Below are positions 27,044 through 39,444 of a DNA stretch of 45,820 bases, in pieces. The translations under genes were made by a program, and so were the position numbers. Location of the stretch: NCBI RefSeq assembly GCF_000739875.1, contig NZ_BBJR01000036.1:1-45820 (forward strand), read 5' to 3'. Origin of the DNA: Comamonas aquatica NBRC 14918. GTDB lineage: Bacteria > Pseudomonadota > Gammaproteobacteria > Burkholderiales > Burkholderiaceae_C. The notes below the pieces were generated by a model. It saw nothing but the letters and a program-made list of their open reading frames with translations, had not been told where the DNA came from and did not search any database. Each line of letters opens with the position of its first letter. The stretch's first letter is position 1.

Positions 27044-28519
27044 TCAGCGGGGCAGCGTGCTGGCCCCCATCAGGAACTCGTCCACCGCGCGGGCAGCCTG
27101 GCGGCCTTCGCGGATGGCCCAGACCACCAGGGACTGGCCTCGGCGGATGTCACCGGCCGCAAACAGCTTGGGCACGCTCGTGGCGTAGCCGCCCAGCAGA
27201 TCGGTCGAAGCCTTGGCGTTGCCACGCGCATCCTTGTCCACGCCAAAGGCATCCAGCACGGTCTGCACGGGCGAGACAAAGCCCATGGCCAGGAACACCA
27301 GGTCGGCCTTGAGGATCTGCTCGGAGCCGGGCACTTCCGTCATCTTGCCGTCCTTCCATTCCAGGCGCACAGTCTTCACGGCGGTCAACTGGCCCTTTTC
27401 GCCGATGAACTCCTTGGTGCCAATGGCGAACTCGCGCTCGCAACCTTCCTGGTGGCTGGAGCTGGTGCGCAGCTTCAGCGGCCAGTAGGGCCAGACCAGG
27501 GGCTTGTTCTCCTGCTCGGGCGGCATGGGCATCAGCTCCAGCTGGGTCACGCTGAGCGCGCCATGGCGGTTGGAGGTGCCCACGCAGTCAGAGCCGGTGT
27601 CGCCACCGCCGATGACCACCACGTGCTTGCCGTCGGCGCGGATCTGGTTCTTCAGCTTGCCGTCGCGCGTCACCTTGTTTTGCTGGGGCAGGAATTCCAT
27701 GGCGAAGTGCACGCCCTTGAGTTCCCGTCCGGGCACGGGCAGGTCGCGCGACTGCTCGGCACCGCCGGTCAGCAGCACGGCGTCGAACTCGGCCATCAGC
27801 GCCTCGGGAGCGATGGTTTCCTTGGACCAGTTGGTGACCTTGCTGCCTTCGCCCAGGCCGTCCTTGCCCGCCACCAGCACGCTGGTGCGGATCTTCAGGC
27901 CCTCGGCCACCAGCTGCTCGACGCGGCGGTCGATATTGGCCTTGTCCAGCTTGAAGTCGGGGATGCCGTAGCGCAGCAGACCGCCGACCTGGTCGTTCTT
28001 CTCGAACAGGGTCACGTCGTGACCGGCGCGCACCAGTTGCTGCGCCGCCGCCAGGCCCGCAGGGCCGGCGCCGACCACGGCCACCTTCTTGCCGCTCTGG
28101 GCTTTGGGCAGCTGGGGCTTGACCCAGCCTTCTTCCCAGGCGCGGTCGATGATGGCGTGCTCGATGGACTTGATGCCGATGGGCGCGTTGTTGATGTTCA
28201 CCACGCAGGCGGCCTCGCAGGGCGCGGGGCAGATGCGGCCGGTGAACTCGGGGAAGTTGTTGGTGCTGTGCAGCACCTTGATCGCGTTCTCCCAGTCACC
28301 GCGGTACACCAGGTCGTTGAAGTCCGGGATGATGTTGTTGATCGGGCAGCCGTTGTTGCAGAACGGCGTGCCGCAGTCCATGCAGCGCGCGCCCTGGATC
28401 TTGGCCTGTTCAGGGGTCAAGGCGATGACGAACTCTTTGTAGTTCTTCACGCGCTCGGCCACGGGCAGGTAGCCTTCTTCGATGCGTTCGTATTCCAGAA
28501 AACCGGTGGTCTTTCCCAT
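27044..28519 (-). CDS. gltD: glutamate synthase small subunit GltD
   Basis: The FAD/NADPH-binding beta subunit of NADPH glutamate synthase, 491 residues, which passes electrons to GltB. N-terminal cysteines for two [4Fe-4S] clusters lie in [14 protein letters not shown] and CPAPCEAAC; the FAD-binding [11 protein letters not shown] and NADPH-binding GGGDTGSDC Rossmann motifs follow. It lies 77 bp after gltB on the same strand and ends at an intrinsic terminator. Length is normal. Confidence 0.97.
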   Translation of the reverse strand: MGKTTGFLEYERIEEGYLPVAERVKNYKEFVIALTPEQAKIQGARCMDCGTPFCNNGCPINNIIPDFNDLVYRGDWENAIKVLHSTNNFPEFTGRICPAPCEAACVVNINNAPIGIKSIEHAIIDRAWEEGWVKPQLPKAQSGKKVAVVGAGPAGLAAAQQLVRAGHDVTLFEKNDQVGGLLRYGIPDFKLDKANIDRRVEQLVAEGLKIRTSVLVAGKDGLGEGSKVTNWSKETIAPEALMAEFDAVLLTGGAEQSRDLPVPGRELKGVHFAMEFLPQQNKVTRDGKLKNQIRADGKHVVVIGGGDTGSDCVGTSNRHGALSVTQLELMPMPPEQENKPLVWPYWPLKLRTSSSHQEGCEREFAIGTKEFIGEKGQLTAVKTVRLEWKDGKMTEVPGSEQILKADLVFLAMGFVSPVQTVLDAFGVDKDARGNAKASTDLLGGYATSVPKLFAAGDIRRGQSLVVWAIREGRQAARAVDEFLMGASTLPR

Positions 28520-28596
28520 GATGTCTATTCCTTCAATCTGTGTTCGCTGAGCAGTGCCGGTGGCGGGCGGGGCCGCGCCACCGTTTCAGGCTGTGA

Positions 28597-33333
<4,737 letters not shown>

Positions 33334-33406
33334 GGCGCTCATCCTCTAATTTCTATCGCAGGGACCGCGAGATTACGTCACCGCATTAACCCATGCAAGA
33401 AAATTT

Positions 33407-33469
33407 AATTAGGGTCAGATACCAATTAATACGCACCAAAAACAAGCAAAACATAAATTAGGGACATAT
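33407..33469. repeat. two copies of a short motif in an AT-rich spacer next to a RAYT-like gene
   Basis: AATTAGGGTCAGAT (33407-33420) and AATTAGGGACATAT (33456-33469) agree at 12 of 14 positions. They lie in the AT-rich gap 33343-33551 between gltB and the RAYT relative. Similar (T)TAGGG(T/A)C motifs are, to my memory, often seen beside Y1 transposases. Confidence 0.5.
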
Positions 33470-33551
33470 TTAAAACAACAACAAAAACAACAGCATTCAA
33501 AAACACGCCGAAACGACGCACGCAAATGGTGCAATAAACCCAGAGCCGCCC

Positions 33552-34253
33552 TCAACCTATCGGTGCATCGCCGCGCACCGGACGGCCGGCTTTCTGGCGG
33601 GTCAGGCGGCGCTCGGTCTGCTGCTGCAGGCCCTGAACGAAGCTGTCCCCGCCCAGCACCCAGCCCTTGAGCGCGGCTTGCAGCACCACCTCCTGCACCT
33701 CTTCGCTGGCCCCGCGGTCCAGCAGTTGGGCATAGGCGGCCTCACGCGCAAACGGGGTATCGCCCAGACTCCAGTACGCCCGGTGCAGGCGCAGCATGCC
33801 GTCAACCTGCGCCCCGGCGTTGTGGCGCGCACTGCTGAAGGCATAGTCCACCGCGCGCGCAGCCAACCCCTGGGTGACAGCCTGGCTTTCCAGCACCACC
33901 ATGGCCGGCAGCAGCCAGGCCTGCGGCTCCAGCACCGTGCCGCGGTAGCGCCCCTCCCACAGCGTGCCGCTGCGGCCATGGCGGTTGTTGAAGCCGCGCA
34001 CATAGCTGCGCCCCACGGCCTGCATGAACTGCGGCAGGCTGTCGGCGGTCTCCGGCGTGGCCAGCAGGTGCAACTGGTTGGGCAGCAGGATGTAGGCATG
34101 CAGCTCCACGGCAAAGCGCCGCCCCATCTCGCGCAGCAGGTCCTTCATGCAGGCGTAGTCCTGGGCATCGGCAAAGATGGGCTGCAGGTTGTTGCCACGC
34201 TGCAGCACATAGTGCGGCAGGCCGGGCAAGGTCAGGCGGGGGAGTCGTGCCAT
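33552..34253 (-). CDS. REP-associated tyrosine transposase (RAYT) relative with altered HUH motif
   Basis: A 233-residue protein of the Y1 transposase superfamily. It starts with the typical MARLPRLTLPGLPHYVLQRG and has the region that should contain the HUH metal site, HAYILLPNQLHLLATP; there Q60-L61-H62 replaces the usual His-x-His, so one metal ligand is lost. The probable nucleophile Y84 is kept in GRSYVRGFNNRHG. It is downstream of the IclR regulator on the same strand and next to an AT-rich spacer with repeats. It may be a domesticated or inactive form. Similar proteins near gltB occur in relatives (from memory), suggesting vertical inheritance. Confidence 0.8.
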   Translation of the reverse strand: MARLPRLTLPGLPHYVLQRGNNLQPIFADAQDYACMKDLLREMGRRFAVELHAYILLPNQLHLLATPETADSLPQFMQAVGRSYVRGFNNRHGRSGTLWEGRYRGTVLEPQAWLLPAMVVLESQAVTQGLAARAVDYAFSSARHNAGAQVDGMLRLHRAYWSLGDTPFAREAAYAQLLDRGASEEVQEVVLQAALKGWVLGGDSFVQGLQQQTERRLTRQKAGRPVRGDAPIG

Positions 34254-34297
34254 GGGTGCCAGTCAGAAGTTGCGCCGCATTATCCCGCGCGGCGCAC

Positions 34298-35146
34298 TCA
34301 ACGCCGTGCCGTGCGCATCAGCAGCGAAATGGTCTGGGCCGCGCGCAGCAGGTGCGGCACGATGCGCGCCTGCATCTCCTGGGCATTGGTGCGGTTGGCC
34401 TGGCCCGAGACATTGATCGCCCCAACGCACTGGCCCTGGGCGTTGTGCAGTGGCGCGGCAACGGAGATCAGGCCCTCCTCCAGTTCCTGGTTGATCAACG
34501 CCCAGCCCTGCTGGCGCACCACCTCAATGGCCGCCAGCAGGTCGGCGTCCTCGGTCAGGGTGTATCGCGTGAACGGCTCGCGCGGGCAGCTGGCCAGCAG
34601 GGCCAGCAGTTGCGGCTGCGGCAGGCCGGCGAGCAGCACGCGCCCCATGGACGTCCAGAACGCGGGCAGGCGCGAACCCACGCCCAGGTTGGTGCTCATG
34701 ATCTTGTGGGCGTGCACGCGCACCACATAGACCACCTCCAACCCGTCCAGCACACCGGCCGAACAGGACTCCTGCACCGTCTCCGACAGGGTTTCCATGG
34801 CCGGCATGGCCAGGTTCCACAGCGGCTGCGAACTCAGGTAGGCAAAGCCCAGGTCCAGGATGCGCGGCGTCAGCTCAAAGTGCTTGCCGTCGGCGCACGC
34901 CACATAGCCCAGCGTCTGCAGGGTCAGCAGGATGCGGCGCGCCCCGGCGCGGGTCAGCCCGGTCTGGGCGGCCACCTCGCTCAAGGTCTGCACCGGGCGG
35001 TCCGCGCTGAAGGAGCGGATCACCTCCAGCCCGCGGGCGAACGACTGCACATAGGTGTCGCCCGGCTTCTTTTCCGCCTCTTCGTACGCATCCAGGGTTT
35101 TCCCTGATGTGGTTTCTACAGCCGACTTGGTGACAATCCCATTCAT
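34298..35146 (-). CDS. pcaR: IclR-family regulator of the PcaR/PobR type
   Basis: A 282-residue transcription factor. A winged HTH at about 30-95 carries YVQSFARGLEVIRSFSADRP and LSEVAAQTGLTRAGARRILLTLQTLGYV, which matches the PcaR/PcaU/PobR subfamily; an IclR ligand domain follows (about 110-275) with VYVVRVHAHKIMSTNLGVGSRLPAF. It is divergent from pcaI across an 89-bp gap holding a strong palindrome. It should control pcaIJF in response to beta-ketoadipate or a related acid; whether it activates or represses is not decided by sequence. The N-terminal 30 residues are polar and of unknown use. Confidence 0.85.
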   Translation of the reverse strand: MNGIVTKSAVETTSGKTLDAYEEAEKKPGDTYVQSFARGLEVIRSFSADRPVQTLSEVAAQTGLTRAGARRILLTLQTLGYVACADGKHFELTPRILDLGFAYLSSQPLWNLAMPAMETLSETVQESCSAGVLDGLEVVYVVRVHAHKIMSTNLGVGSRLPAFWTSMGRVLLAGLPQPQLLALLASCPREPFTRYTLTEDADLLAAIEVVRQQGWALINQELEEGLISVAAPLHNAQGQCVGAINVSGQANRTNAQEMQARIVPHLLRAAQTISLLMRTARR

Positions 35147-35160
35147 ATAATTCTTTCAGC

Positions 35161-35187
35161 GAACAAATGTTCTTATTGCGAACATTT
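35161..35187. promoter_or_regulatory. operator between pcaR and pcaI
   Basis: AAATGTTC - 7 nt - GAACATTT (35165-35187) is a perfect 8-bp inverted repeat. It overlaps a second palindrome, GAACA-AA-TGTTC (35161-35172), so three GAACA half-sites occur in 24 bp. PcaU and PobR sites are reported to consist of a palindrome plus a further repeat, so the form fits the neighbour regulator. Confidence 0.75.
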
Positions 35188-35235
35188 TAGCAAAGCCCTC
35201 ACTTTGCAACCGGTCCCGTAGGGAGACAGAGACAC

Positions 35236-35937
35236 ATGATCCACAAAATCACCGACACGATCGCCGAGGCACTGTCGGGCATCCAAGACGGCGCCACCGT
35301 ACTCATCGGTGGCTTTGGCACTTCCGGCAACCCCGTGGAGCTGATCGATGGCCTGATTGCCCAGGGTGCCCGCGACCTGACGATTGTGAACAACAACGCG
35401 GGCAATGGCGACACCGGTCTGGCCGCTTTGCTCAAGAGTGGCCAGGTGCGCAAGATCATCTGCAGTTTCCCCCGCCAGGTCGACAGCTGGGTGTTCGACG
35501 AGCTGTACCGCAGCGGCAAGATCGAGCTGGAACTGGTCCCCCAGGGCAACTTGGCCGAGCGCATGCGTGCTGCCGGTGCCGGCATCGGCGCGTTCTTCTG
35601 CCCCACGGCCTATGGCACCGAGCTGGCCGCCGGCAAGGAAACCCGCGAGATCAACGGCAAGCACTATGTGCTGGAGTACCCGATCTACGGCGATGTGGCC
35701 CTGATCAAGGCCGAACAAGGCGACCGCTGGGGCAACCTGACCTACCGCAAATCGGCGCGCAACTTCGGCCCCGTGATGGCCACTGCGGCCAAGTTCACCG
35801 TGGCCACCGTGCACGAGGTGGTGGAACTGGGCGCGCTGGACCCCGAGGCCATCGTCACCCCCGGCATCTACGTGAGCAAGGTGGTGCCGATCGAACGTGT
35901 TGCCACGCAAGCTGGCGGCTTTAAGAAATCTGCCTAA
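35236..35937 (+). CDS. pcaI: 3-oxoadipate CoA-transferase subunit A
   Basis: The alpha subunit of the CoA-transferase that moves CoA from succinyl-CoA to 3-oxoadipate in the beta-ketoadipate pathway. The 233-residue protein has the GGFGTSGNPVELIDGL glycine-rich CoA loop and the family's YGTELAAGKETREINGKHYVLEYP. Its ATG has a purine-rich Shine-Dalgarno region upstream (GGGAGACAGAGAC). First gene of pcaIJF, next to the regulator and its operator. It could also serve as a 3-oxoacid (acetoacetate) transferase; the linked pcaF supports 3-oxoadipate. Confidence 0.93.
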   Translation: MIHKITDTIAEALSGIQDGATVLIGGFGTSGNPVELIDGLIAQGARDLTIVNNNAGNGDTGLAALLKSGQVRKIICSFPRQVDSWVFDELYRSGKIELELVPQGNLAERMRAAGAGIGAFFCPTAYGTELAAGKETREINGKHYVLEYPIYGDVALIKAEQGDRWGNLTYRKSARNFGPVMATAAKFTVATVHEVVELGALDPEAIVTPGIYVSKVVPIERVATQAGGFKKSA

Positions 35938-35965
35938 AAACAGTTAAAGCGCAGGAGTATCAAGC

Positions 35966-36613
35966 GTGAGCAGCTATCAAAAACGTACCAAAGACGAACT
36001 GGCCCAACGCATCGCCCAGGACATTCCCGACGGCGCCTATGTGAACCTCGGCATCGGCATGCCCACCAAGGTGGCCAACCACATCCCCGCCGACCGCGAG
36101 ATCGTGCTGCAGTCGGAAAACGGCATCCTCGGCATGGGCCCCGCCCCCGAGGCCGGACAGGAAGACTACGACCTGACCAACGCCGGCAAGCAGCCCGTGA
36201 CCTTGCTGCCCGGTGGCAGCTATTTCCACCATGCCGACAGCTTCGCCATGATGCGCGGCGGTCACCTGGACATCTGTGTGCTGGGCGCCTTCCAAGTGTC
36301 GGCCACGGGCGATCTGGCCAACTGGAGCACGGGGGAGCCCGGCGCCATCCCCGCCGTGGGCGGCGCGATGGACCTGGCTGTGGGTGCCAAGAGCACCTGG
36401 GTGATGATGGACCTGATGACCAAGACCGGCGAATGCAAGGTCGTCCAGGCCTGCAGCTACCCGCTGACCGGCCTGGCCTGCGTCAAGCGCATCTACACCG
36501 AGCTGTGCACGCTGGAATGCACGCCCCAGGGCCTGCGCCTGATCGACCTGGTGGACGGCCTGAGCCACGCCGAACTCGAAGCCATGGTCGGCCTGCCGAT
36601 TGCCACTGCCTGA
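35966..36613 (+). CDS. pcaJ: 3-oxoadipate CoA-transferase subunit B
   Basis: The beta subunit bearing the catalytic glutamate that forms the glutamyl-CoA intermediate: E51 in LQSENGILGMG. The 215-residue protein also has NLGIGMPTKVAN and GGHLDICVLGAFQV, all typical. It uses GTG as start with AGGAG 10 bp upstream, 28 bp after pcaI, so translation from one mRNA is certain in practice. Confidence 0.94.
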   Translation: MSSYQKRTKDELAQRIAQDIPDGAYVNLGIGMPTKVANHIPADREIVLQSENGILGMGPAPEAGQEDYDLTNAGKQPVTLLPGGSYFHHADSFAMMRGGHLDICVLGAFQVSATGDLANWSTGEPGAIPAVGGAMDLAVGAKSTWVMMDLMTKTGECKVVQACSYPLTGLACVKRIYTELCTLECTPQGLRLIDLVDGLSHAELEAMVGLPIATA

Positions 36614-36628
36614 TTGCAATTGATACCC

Positions 36629-36681
36629 AAACAGCCTCCAGCGCCCATCTTGCTTGCGCTGGCAGCTCTTCTTTTAAAAAA
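36629..36681. repeat. degenerate dispersed intergenic repeat copy between pcaJ and pcaF
   Basis: CAGCCTCCAGCGCCCATC then TTGCTTGCGCTGGCAGCTC; CCAGCGC (36638-36644) and GCGCTGG (36656-36662) pair as a hairpin. It aligns with the copies at 17661 and 23764. Confidence 0.6.
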
Positions 36682-36719
36682 CTTGGCGCTGGCCGCCAAG
36701 CGTGACTCGGAGACACCCC

Positions 36720-37931
36720 ATGAGCACTGCACCCGAAGCCTTCATCTGCGACGCCATCCGCACCCCCTTCGGCCGTTACGGCGGCGCGCTGTCCAGCGTG
36801 CGCGCCGACGATCTGGGCGCACTGCCCATCAAGGCCCTGATGGAGCGCAACCCGGGCGTGGACTGGGCCGCCGTGGACGATGTGCTGTACGGCAACGCCA
36901 ACCAGGCCGGTGAAGACAACCGCAACGTGGCCCGCATGTCAAGCCTGCTGGCCGGCCTGCCCATCGATGTCCCCGGTGCCACCATCAACCGCCTGTGTGG
37001 CTCCGGCCTGGACGCCGTGGGCTCCGCCGCGCGCGCCATCAAGTCCGGCGAAGCCCGCCTGATGATTGCCGGTGGTGTGGAATCCATGAGCCGCGCGCCC
37101 TTCGTCATGCCCAAGGCCGAAAGCGCCTTCAGCCGCAACAACGCCGTGTACGACACCACCATCGGCTGGCGCTTCGTCAACAAGCTGATGAAGCAGCAGT
37201 ACGGTGTGGACTCCATGCCCGAGACCGCCGAGAACGTGGCCGACGACTTCAAGATCGAGCGTGAAGCCCAGGATCGCATGGCCCTGGCTTCCCAGCAAAA
37301 GGCGGCCGCAGCCATCGCTGCCGGCTACCTGGCCCAGGAAATCGTTCACGTCACCATCCCCCAGAAGAAGGGCGATGCCATCGTGGTCAGCCAGGACGAG
37401 CACCCCCGCGCCACCACGCTGGAAGCGCTGGCCAAGCTCAAAGGCGTGGTGCGCCCTGACGGCACCGTGACCGCCGGTAACGCCAGCGGCGTGAACGACG
37501 GCGCCTGCGCCCTGCTGCTGGCCAATGCCGAAGCCGCCCAGCAATACCACCTGGTGCCCCGCGCCCGTGTCGTGGGCATGGCCACTGCCGGTGTGGCCCC
37601 CCGCATCATGGGCTTTGGCCCTGCCCCCGCCGTGCGCAAGGTCCTGGCCCAGACCGGTCTGAGCCTGGCCGACATGGACGTGATCGAACTGAACGAAGCC
37701 TTTGCCGCCCAAGGCCTGGCCGTGCTGCGTGATCTGGGAATTGCCGACAACGACCCGCGCGTCAACCAGTGGGGCGGCGCCATCGCCCTGGGCCACCCCC
37801 TGGGTGCCTCCGGTGCACGCCTGGCCACCACCGCCGTCAACCAGCTGCACACCCTGGGCGGCCGTTACGCGCTGTGCACCATGTGCATCGGCGTGGGCCA
37901 GGGCATTGCCGTGATCCTCGAAAAGGTCTGA
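36720..37931 (+). CDS. pcaF: 3-oxoadipyl-CoA thiolase
   Basis: The last step of the beta-ketoadipate pathway: cleavage of 3-oxoadipyl-CoA to succinyl-CoA and acetyl-CoA. The 403-residue thiolase has the acyl-accepting C93 in NRLCGSGLDAV, the His in ALGHPLGASG and the second Cys in CTMCIGVGQG. The ATG at 36720 has a GGAG upstream; the GTG at 36702 adds six residues of no family character. It follows pcaJ after 106 bp that hold a dispersed repeat. Downstream is a 264-bp gap with only an imperfect GC hairpin (37949-37979). Confidence 0.93.
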   Translation: MSTAPEAFICDAIRTPFGRYGGALSSVRADDLGALPIKALMERNPGVDWAAVDDVLYGNANQAGEDNRNVARMSSLLAGLPIDVPGATINRLCGSGLDAVGSAARAIKSGEARLMIAGGVESMSRAPFVMPKAESAFSRNNAVYDTTIGWRFVNKLMKQQYGVDSMPETAENVADDFKIEREAQDRMALASQQKAAAAIAAGYLAQEIVHVTIPQKKGDAIVVSQDEHPRATTLEALAKLKGVVRPDGTVTAGNASGVNDGACALLLANAEAAQQYHLVPRARVVGMATAGVAPRIMGFGPAPAVRKVLAQTGLSLADMDVIELNEAFAAQGLAVLRDLGIADNDPRVNQWGGAIALGHPLGASGARLATTAVNQLHTLGGRYALCTMCIGVGQGIAVILEKV

Positions 37932-37948
37932 CCCCCGCTTGCACACCG

Positions 37949-37979
37949 CCAGGGCCGGGCACCGCAGTGCCTGGCCTGG
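37949..37979. repeat. imperfect GC-rich hairpin after pcaF
   Basis: CCAGGGCCGGGCAC - 4 nt - GTGCCTGGCCTGG pairs with one bulge. No T-run follows, so intrinsic termination is unlikely. It may stabilise the pca mRNA or separate it from the Bug gene. Confidence 0.4.
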
Positions 37980-38195
37980 GCACCGGGTGACCCCACCCAC
38001 CCAGCCCGCGCCGAGGGAGCTGGGCCGCCACAGGGACTGCCGCTGGCCTGCCAGCGCGCAACCCCGCCCCTTCCCGGATGGCCGTGCCACGCATGCGCGG
38101 CCACCAATCCCCCCTGGACTGACTGCACCGCACCCGCTGCGCGGGCGCACGGGGGGACTTGTTCTGACCAGCATCTGTTCACACAGGAGACGTTG

Positions 38196-39191
38196 ATGTT
38201 TGCATCCCGCACTTTCACCCGCCGCACCGGCCTGAAAACCCTGGCCGCCGCCACCCTGGCCGTGGCCGGCATGGGCTCGGCCCTGGCCGCTGACGCCTAC
38301 CCCGACAAGCCCCTGACCATGATCGTGCCCTTCTCCGCAGGCGGCACCACCGACATCCTGGCGCGCATCGTGGGCCAGGCACTGGGACAGGAACTGGGCC
38401 AGACCATCATCATCGAGAACAAGCCCGGCGCCGGCGGCAACATTGGTGCGCAGCAGGCGTCGCGCGCCAAGGCCGACGGCTACACCCTGTTCATGGGCAC
38501 CGTGGGCACGCACGCCATCAACCAGGCGCTGTACAAGAAGCTGCCTTACGACCCGGTCAAGGACTTCGCGCCGCTGAGCCGCGTGGCCAACGTGCCCAAC
38601 CTGCTGGTGGCCCACCCCAGCCGCCCCTACAAGACGGTGCAGGAAATGATTGCCTACGCCAAGAAGCATCCCGGTGAAGTGACCTACGGCTCGCCCGGCT
38701 CCGGCGCTTCGCCCCACGTGTCCGGCGCGCTGTTCCAGAGCATGACCGGTGCCGAAATGACCCACGTGCCTTACAAGGGCAGCGCCCCCGCCATCTCCGA
38801 CCTGCTGGGCAACCAGATTGCCGTCATGTTCGACAACATGCCCTCGGCCATCCAGCACGTGCGCTCGGGCAAGCTGCGCCCCATCGCCGTGACCACGGCC
38901 AAGCGCTCGCCCGAACTGCCGGACGTGCCCACCATCGCCGAAGCCGGCGTGCCGGGCTACGAAGCCACGTCCTGGTTCGGCCTGTGGGCCGTGGCCGGCA
39001 CGCCCGCGCCCATCCTGACCAAGCTGCAGACCGCGCTGACCAAGGTGCTGAAGGACCCGGCCGTGGCCAAGAAGATCGCCGACCAGGGTGGTGAAGTGGT
39101 CATCGAGACCCCCGCCCAGTTCGACGCCTTCATCAAGTCCGAAGCCGCCAAGTGGGGCAAGGTTGTGAAAGAGTCTGGCGCCGAGGTGTAA
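38196..39191 (+). CDS. Bug-family tripartite tricarboxylate transporter receptor
   Basis: A 331-residue periplasmic solute receptor of the TctC/Bug family. A signal peptide with two arginines (TRRTGLKTLAAATLAVAG, cut after ALAA) precedes YPDKPLTMIVPFSAGGTTDILARIVGQ, the family's ligand loop, and ENKPGAGGNIGAQQASRAKADGYT. No membrane subunits (TctAB) are next to it, which is usual for the many Bug paralogues of this group. The ATG at 38196 has AGGAGA 8 bp upstream and an in-frame TTG just before. Being after pcaF suggests an aromatic or dicarboxylic acid ligand (inference). Confidence 0.9.
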   Translation: MFASRTFTRRTGLKTLAAATLAVAGMGSALAADAYPDKPLTMIVPFSAGGTTDILARIVGQALGQELGQTIIIENKPGAGGNIGAQQASRAKADGYTLFMGTVGTHAINQALYKKLPYDPVKDFAPLSRVANVPNLLVAHPSRPYKTVQEMIAYAKKHPGEVTYGSPGSGASPHVSGALFQSMTGAEMTHVPYKGSAPAISDLLGNQIAVMFDNMPSAIQHVRSGKLRPIAVTTAKRSPELPDVPTIAEAGVPGYEATSWFGLWAVAGTPAPILTKLQTALTKVLKDPAVAKKIADQGGEVVIETPAQFDAFIKSEAAKWGKVVKESGAEV

Positions 39192-39249
39192 GCGCCCGAC
39201 CGGCTGTCCCGACCGGCTGGACCGGGCAGCTGTGTTCTCCTCCTTTGGC

Positions 39250-39283
39250 AACGCCGAACGTGTCACACGTTCGGCGTTTTTTT
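39250..39283 (+). terminator. intrinsic terminator of the Bug receptor gene
   Basis: AACGCCGAACGTG - 3 nt - CACGTTCGGCGTT, a perfect 13-bp stem followed by T. It ends the pca-side transcription before the convergent lapD. Confidence 0.9.
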
Positions 39284-39444
39284 GTGCGCCACCGCCATGG
39301 GCGCCCAACCCGTTGGGAACCCAAAGTGGCTATAACCCAGGATTCATGAGCGCAAGGCGCTCTGCTTTTTGCCATGCCACGCCACCGAACCACCAGCGCG
39401 AACGCCGCCCGCTACGGCAGGCGGGCCGCGCCAAGGCGCACGCC

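Noticed and set aside
36939-39308. A 789-codon minus frame across pcaF and the Bug gene
   Set aside because: Antisense shadow; Gly/His-rich composition, and it crosses a strong terminator.
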